A stretch of 7,930 nucleotides of DNA from Pseudomonadota bacterium. Lineage in GTDB: Bacteria; Pseudomonadota; Gammaproteobacteria; Burkholderiales; Thiobacillaceae. The notes under the pieces were generated by a model that was given only the letters and a program-made list of their open reading frames with translations, did no database searches and was not told the DNA's origin. Where the stretch lies: contig JAJYXA010000050.1 in assembly GCA_021791235.1 (NCBI GenBank), positions 1-7,930 of the forward strand. Direction: 5' to 3'. The position numbers and the translations under genes are program-made. This document shows, one piece after another, positions 7,063-7,930 of this stretch (positions are counted from its first letter, which is position 1; the number at the start of each line of letters is the position of its first letter).

Positions 7063-7930
7063 GGCCCAACTCCTTCTTCATCTGCCGAGAATAGCGACTC
7101 ATCTCCGCACCTTGCCTCGCCGAACAAGTCGGGCATTGTGGCTGTATGGCATCGACGCTGCGCATTCGTGTTGTATCTATTTTTCCGGTCTCGTAATACT
7201 CCTTGACCAATGGGTTCTTGTGGTCTGCGACCTGCTTAGGAGTGGCAGCCCCGCAATCCACGCAGGGTTTGCCTTGGACGGAGGCTCTTTGCTCGGCAGT
7301 AGTTGCGCTGGACGGGCGTTGATAGGCTTTTGTAATATCCGGTGTCCCCTTTGCAACATCCGCCGCATTCTCAACCCCTCTGCCCACCTTCGCCGCATTG
7401 GACACCGCCCCGACGAATGGAACCGCGCCCAACGCAGACAACCCTGCCCCAGCGTAGTCGCCACGGATCAGCGATGTTACTCCACTGGCTGCATCGATGA
7501 ACGGAGCAACCACTTCCAGCGGCCCCTGCGCAGCCAAACCCACGTAATCCAGCGTGGTCTGGGTCTTATCAAGGAAATTGTTGACAGACTGCTTGCTCGG
7601 CAGCAGGTCATACAAGCCCATGCCTACATCCGTCATCGTTTCCTGGAATGCGCCCCAGTACTTCTGGATGTCGCTGTTGCCCGCCACGACAATCGGCTCC
7701 ATGCCCAACAATCCCATCGGATCGATCAGGTTGACCGGGTTGTTGGCGACATAGGCATACGGGCTGACGCTGTCCGCCATCCCCATCGGATCACGGCTGG
7801 CGAATCTGCCGATGCCAGGGTGGTAATACCTGGCGCGGTAGAACTCCAAGCCCGTCGCATCCGGCTCGCGTCCGGTATAGCCATACTGCGGAATCGTGCC
7901 CGATGAGGTGGTCTTGTTGCCCCACGCGTC
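7055..7930 (-). CDS. Rhs polymorphic toxin, C-terminal 291 residues: end of Rhs core plus HNH-type nuclease tip (5' part outside window)
   Basis: Rhs proteins form a cocoon-like YD-repeat shell that encloses a variable C-terminal toxin; many are delivered by type VI secretion. The frame is open to the window edge, so the gene is partial. Numbering from the edge, residues 3-74 are the end of the core ([30 protein letters not shown], ending [11 protein letters not shown]). Residues 144-175 are a hydrophobic pre-toxin segment ([32 protein letters not shown]). Residues 220-291 are the toxin: GKPCVDCG with Cys223/Cys226, ADHKNP with Asp236-His237, and CPTCS with Cys266/Cys269. A CxxC...DH...CxxC layout fits a zinc-stabilised HNH/ENDO VII-type nuclease, probably a DNase; I cannot assign the subfamily. 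The domain is complete to the stop with no visible lesion. GC falls from about 63% in the core (7741-7800) to about 50% in the tip. The immunity gene overlaps its end. Confidence 0.92.
   Translation of the reverse strand, partial: DAWGNKTTSSGTIPQYGYTGREPDATGLEFYRARYYHPGIGRFASRDPMGMADSVSPYAYVANNPVNLIDPMGLLGMEPIVVAGNSDIQKYWGAFQETMTDVGMGLYDLLPSKQSVNNFLDKTQTTLDYVGLAAQGPLEVVAPFIDAASGVTSLIRGDYAGAGLSALGAVPFVGAVSNAAKVGRGVENAADVAKGTPDITKAYQRPSSATTAEQRASVQGKPCVDCGAATPKQVADHKNPLVKEYYETGKIDTTRMRSVDAIQPQCPTCSARQGAEMSRYSRQMKKELGLE
7070..7075 (-). promoter_or_regulatory. Ribosome binding site of the immunity gene, inside the toxin coding sequence
   Basis: AAGGAG on the minus strand lies within the toxin codons for Lys-Lys-Glu-Leu, 7 nt before the TTG at 7062. 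It is a near-complete Shine-Dalgarno match at good spacing and is the reason for choosing a TTG start. It also places immunity translation directly behind toxin translation. Confidence 0.75.
7709..7792 (-). other. Rhs core/toxin boundary with paired DPMG motifs (predicted self-cleavage site)
   Basis: Two DPMG motifs lie at 7792-7781 and 7723-7712, the second extended to DPMGL (7723-7709), with 19 residues between them ([19 protein letters not shown]). In studied Rhs proteins a DPxG...DPxGL pair ends the core and forms the aspartyl autoproteolysis site that frees the toxin inside the shell. Cleavage here is inferred from the motif alone. It would release a toxin fragment of about 217 residues. 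Confidence 0.55.

Noticed and set aside
7007..7906. A 299-codon plus-strand frame opposite the rhs gene
   Set aside because: The opposite strand encodes unmistakable Rhs core and nuclease motifs. This frame has none and no ribosome binding site.

Overview
The window reads as chromosomal DNA of a GC-rich proteobacterium, most likely a betaproteobacterium. This is inferred from roughly 70% GC in the core genes, the tamA-tamB pair, and a surE-pcm junction whose Pcm N-terminus ([20 protein letters not shown]) resembles betaproteobacterial Pcm from memory. All credible genes lie on the minus strand. In transcription order, from high to low coordinates, they are: 3' end of an rhs gene, its immunity gene, tamA, tamB, surE and the start of pcm.

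Region 7930-6712 is accessory. It holds the last 291 codons of an Rhs polymorphic toxin: the end of the Rhs core with its DPMG...DPMGL boundary, a hydrophobic pre-toxin segment, and a C-terminal zinc-dependent HNH-type nuclease. An Imm33/DUF2185-like immunity gene follows. It overlaps the toxin gene by 8 nt and has a Shine-Dalgarno sequence buried in the toxin's last codons. GC is about 46% at 6721-7020 by hand count, far below the core genes, which suggests horizontal acquisition of the toxin tip and immunity gene.

Region 6640-1074 is the envelope module. A candidate sigma70-type promoter precedes tamA, which encodes an Omp85/BamA-like outer-membrane protein. tamA overlaps tamB by 4 nt (TTGA). 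tamB encodes the inner-membrane-anchored, periplasm-spanning partner. Together TamA and TamB form the translocation and assembly module. As sequenced, tamA carries a +1 frameshift near 6092-6095 in the POTRA region, beside a perfect 8-bp inverted repeat. Removing one base restores a 577-residue TamA. Without the correction, the shifted frame stays open into tamB and gives an artefactual 1835-codon ORF.

Region 1073-836 is non-coding or nearly so. It holds an imperfect inverted repeat built from a degenerate 9-nt unit, a weak promoter candidate, and a possible 23-codon leader ORF whose stop overlaps the surE start (TGATG). Region 835-1 holds the complete surE (stationary-phase nucleotidase) and the start of pcm (isoaspartyl protein repair), overlapping by 16 nt.

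I see no tRNA or rRNA genes, CRISPR array, or insertion sequence. The items most worth a second look are the tamA frameshift at a quasi-palindrome, the Rhs nuclease/Imm33 pair beside core tamAB, and the 9-nt-unit inverted repeat.
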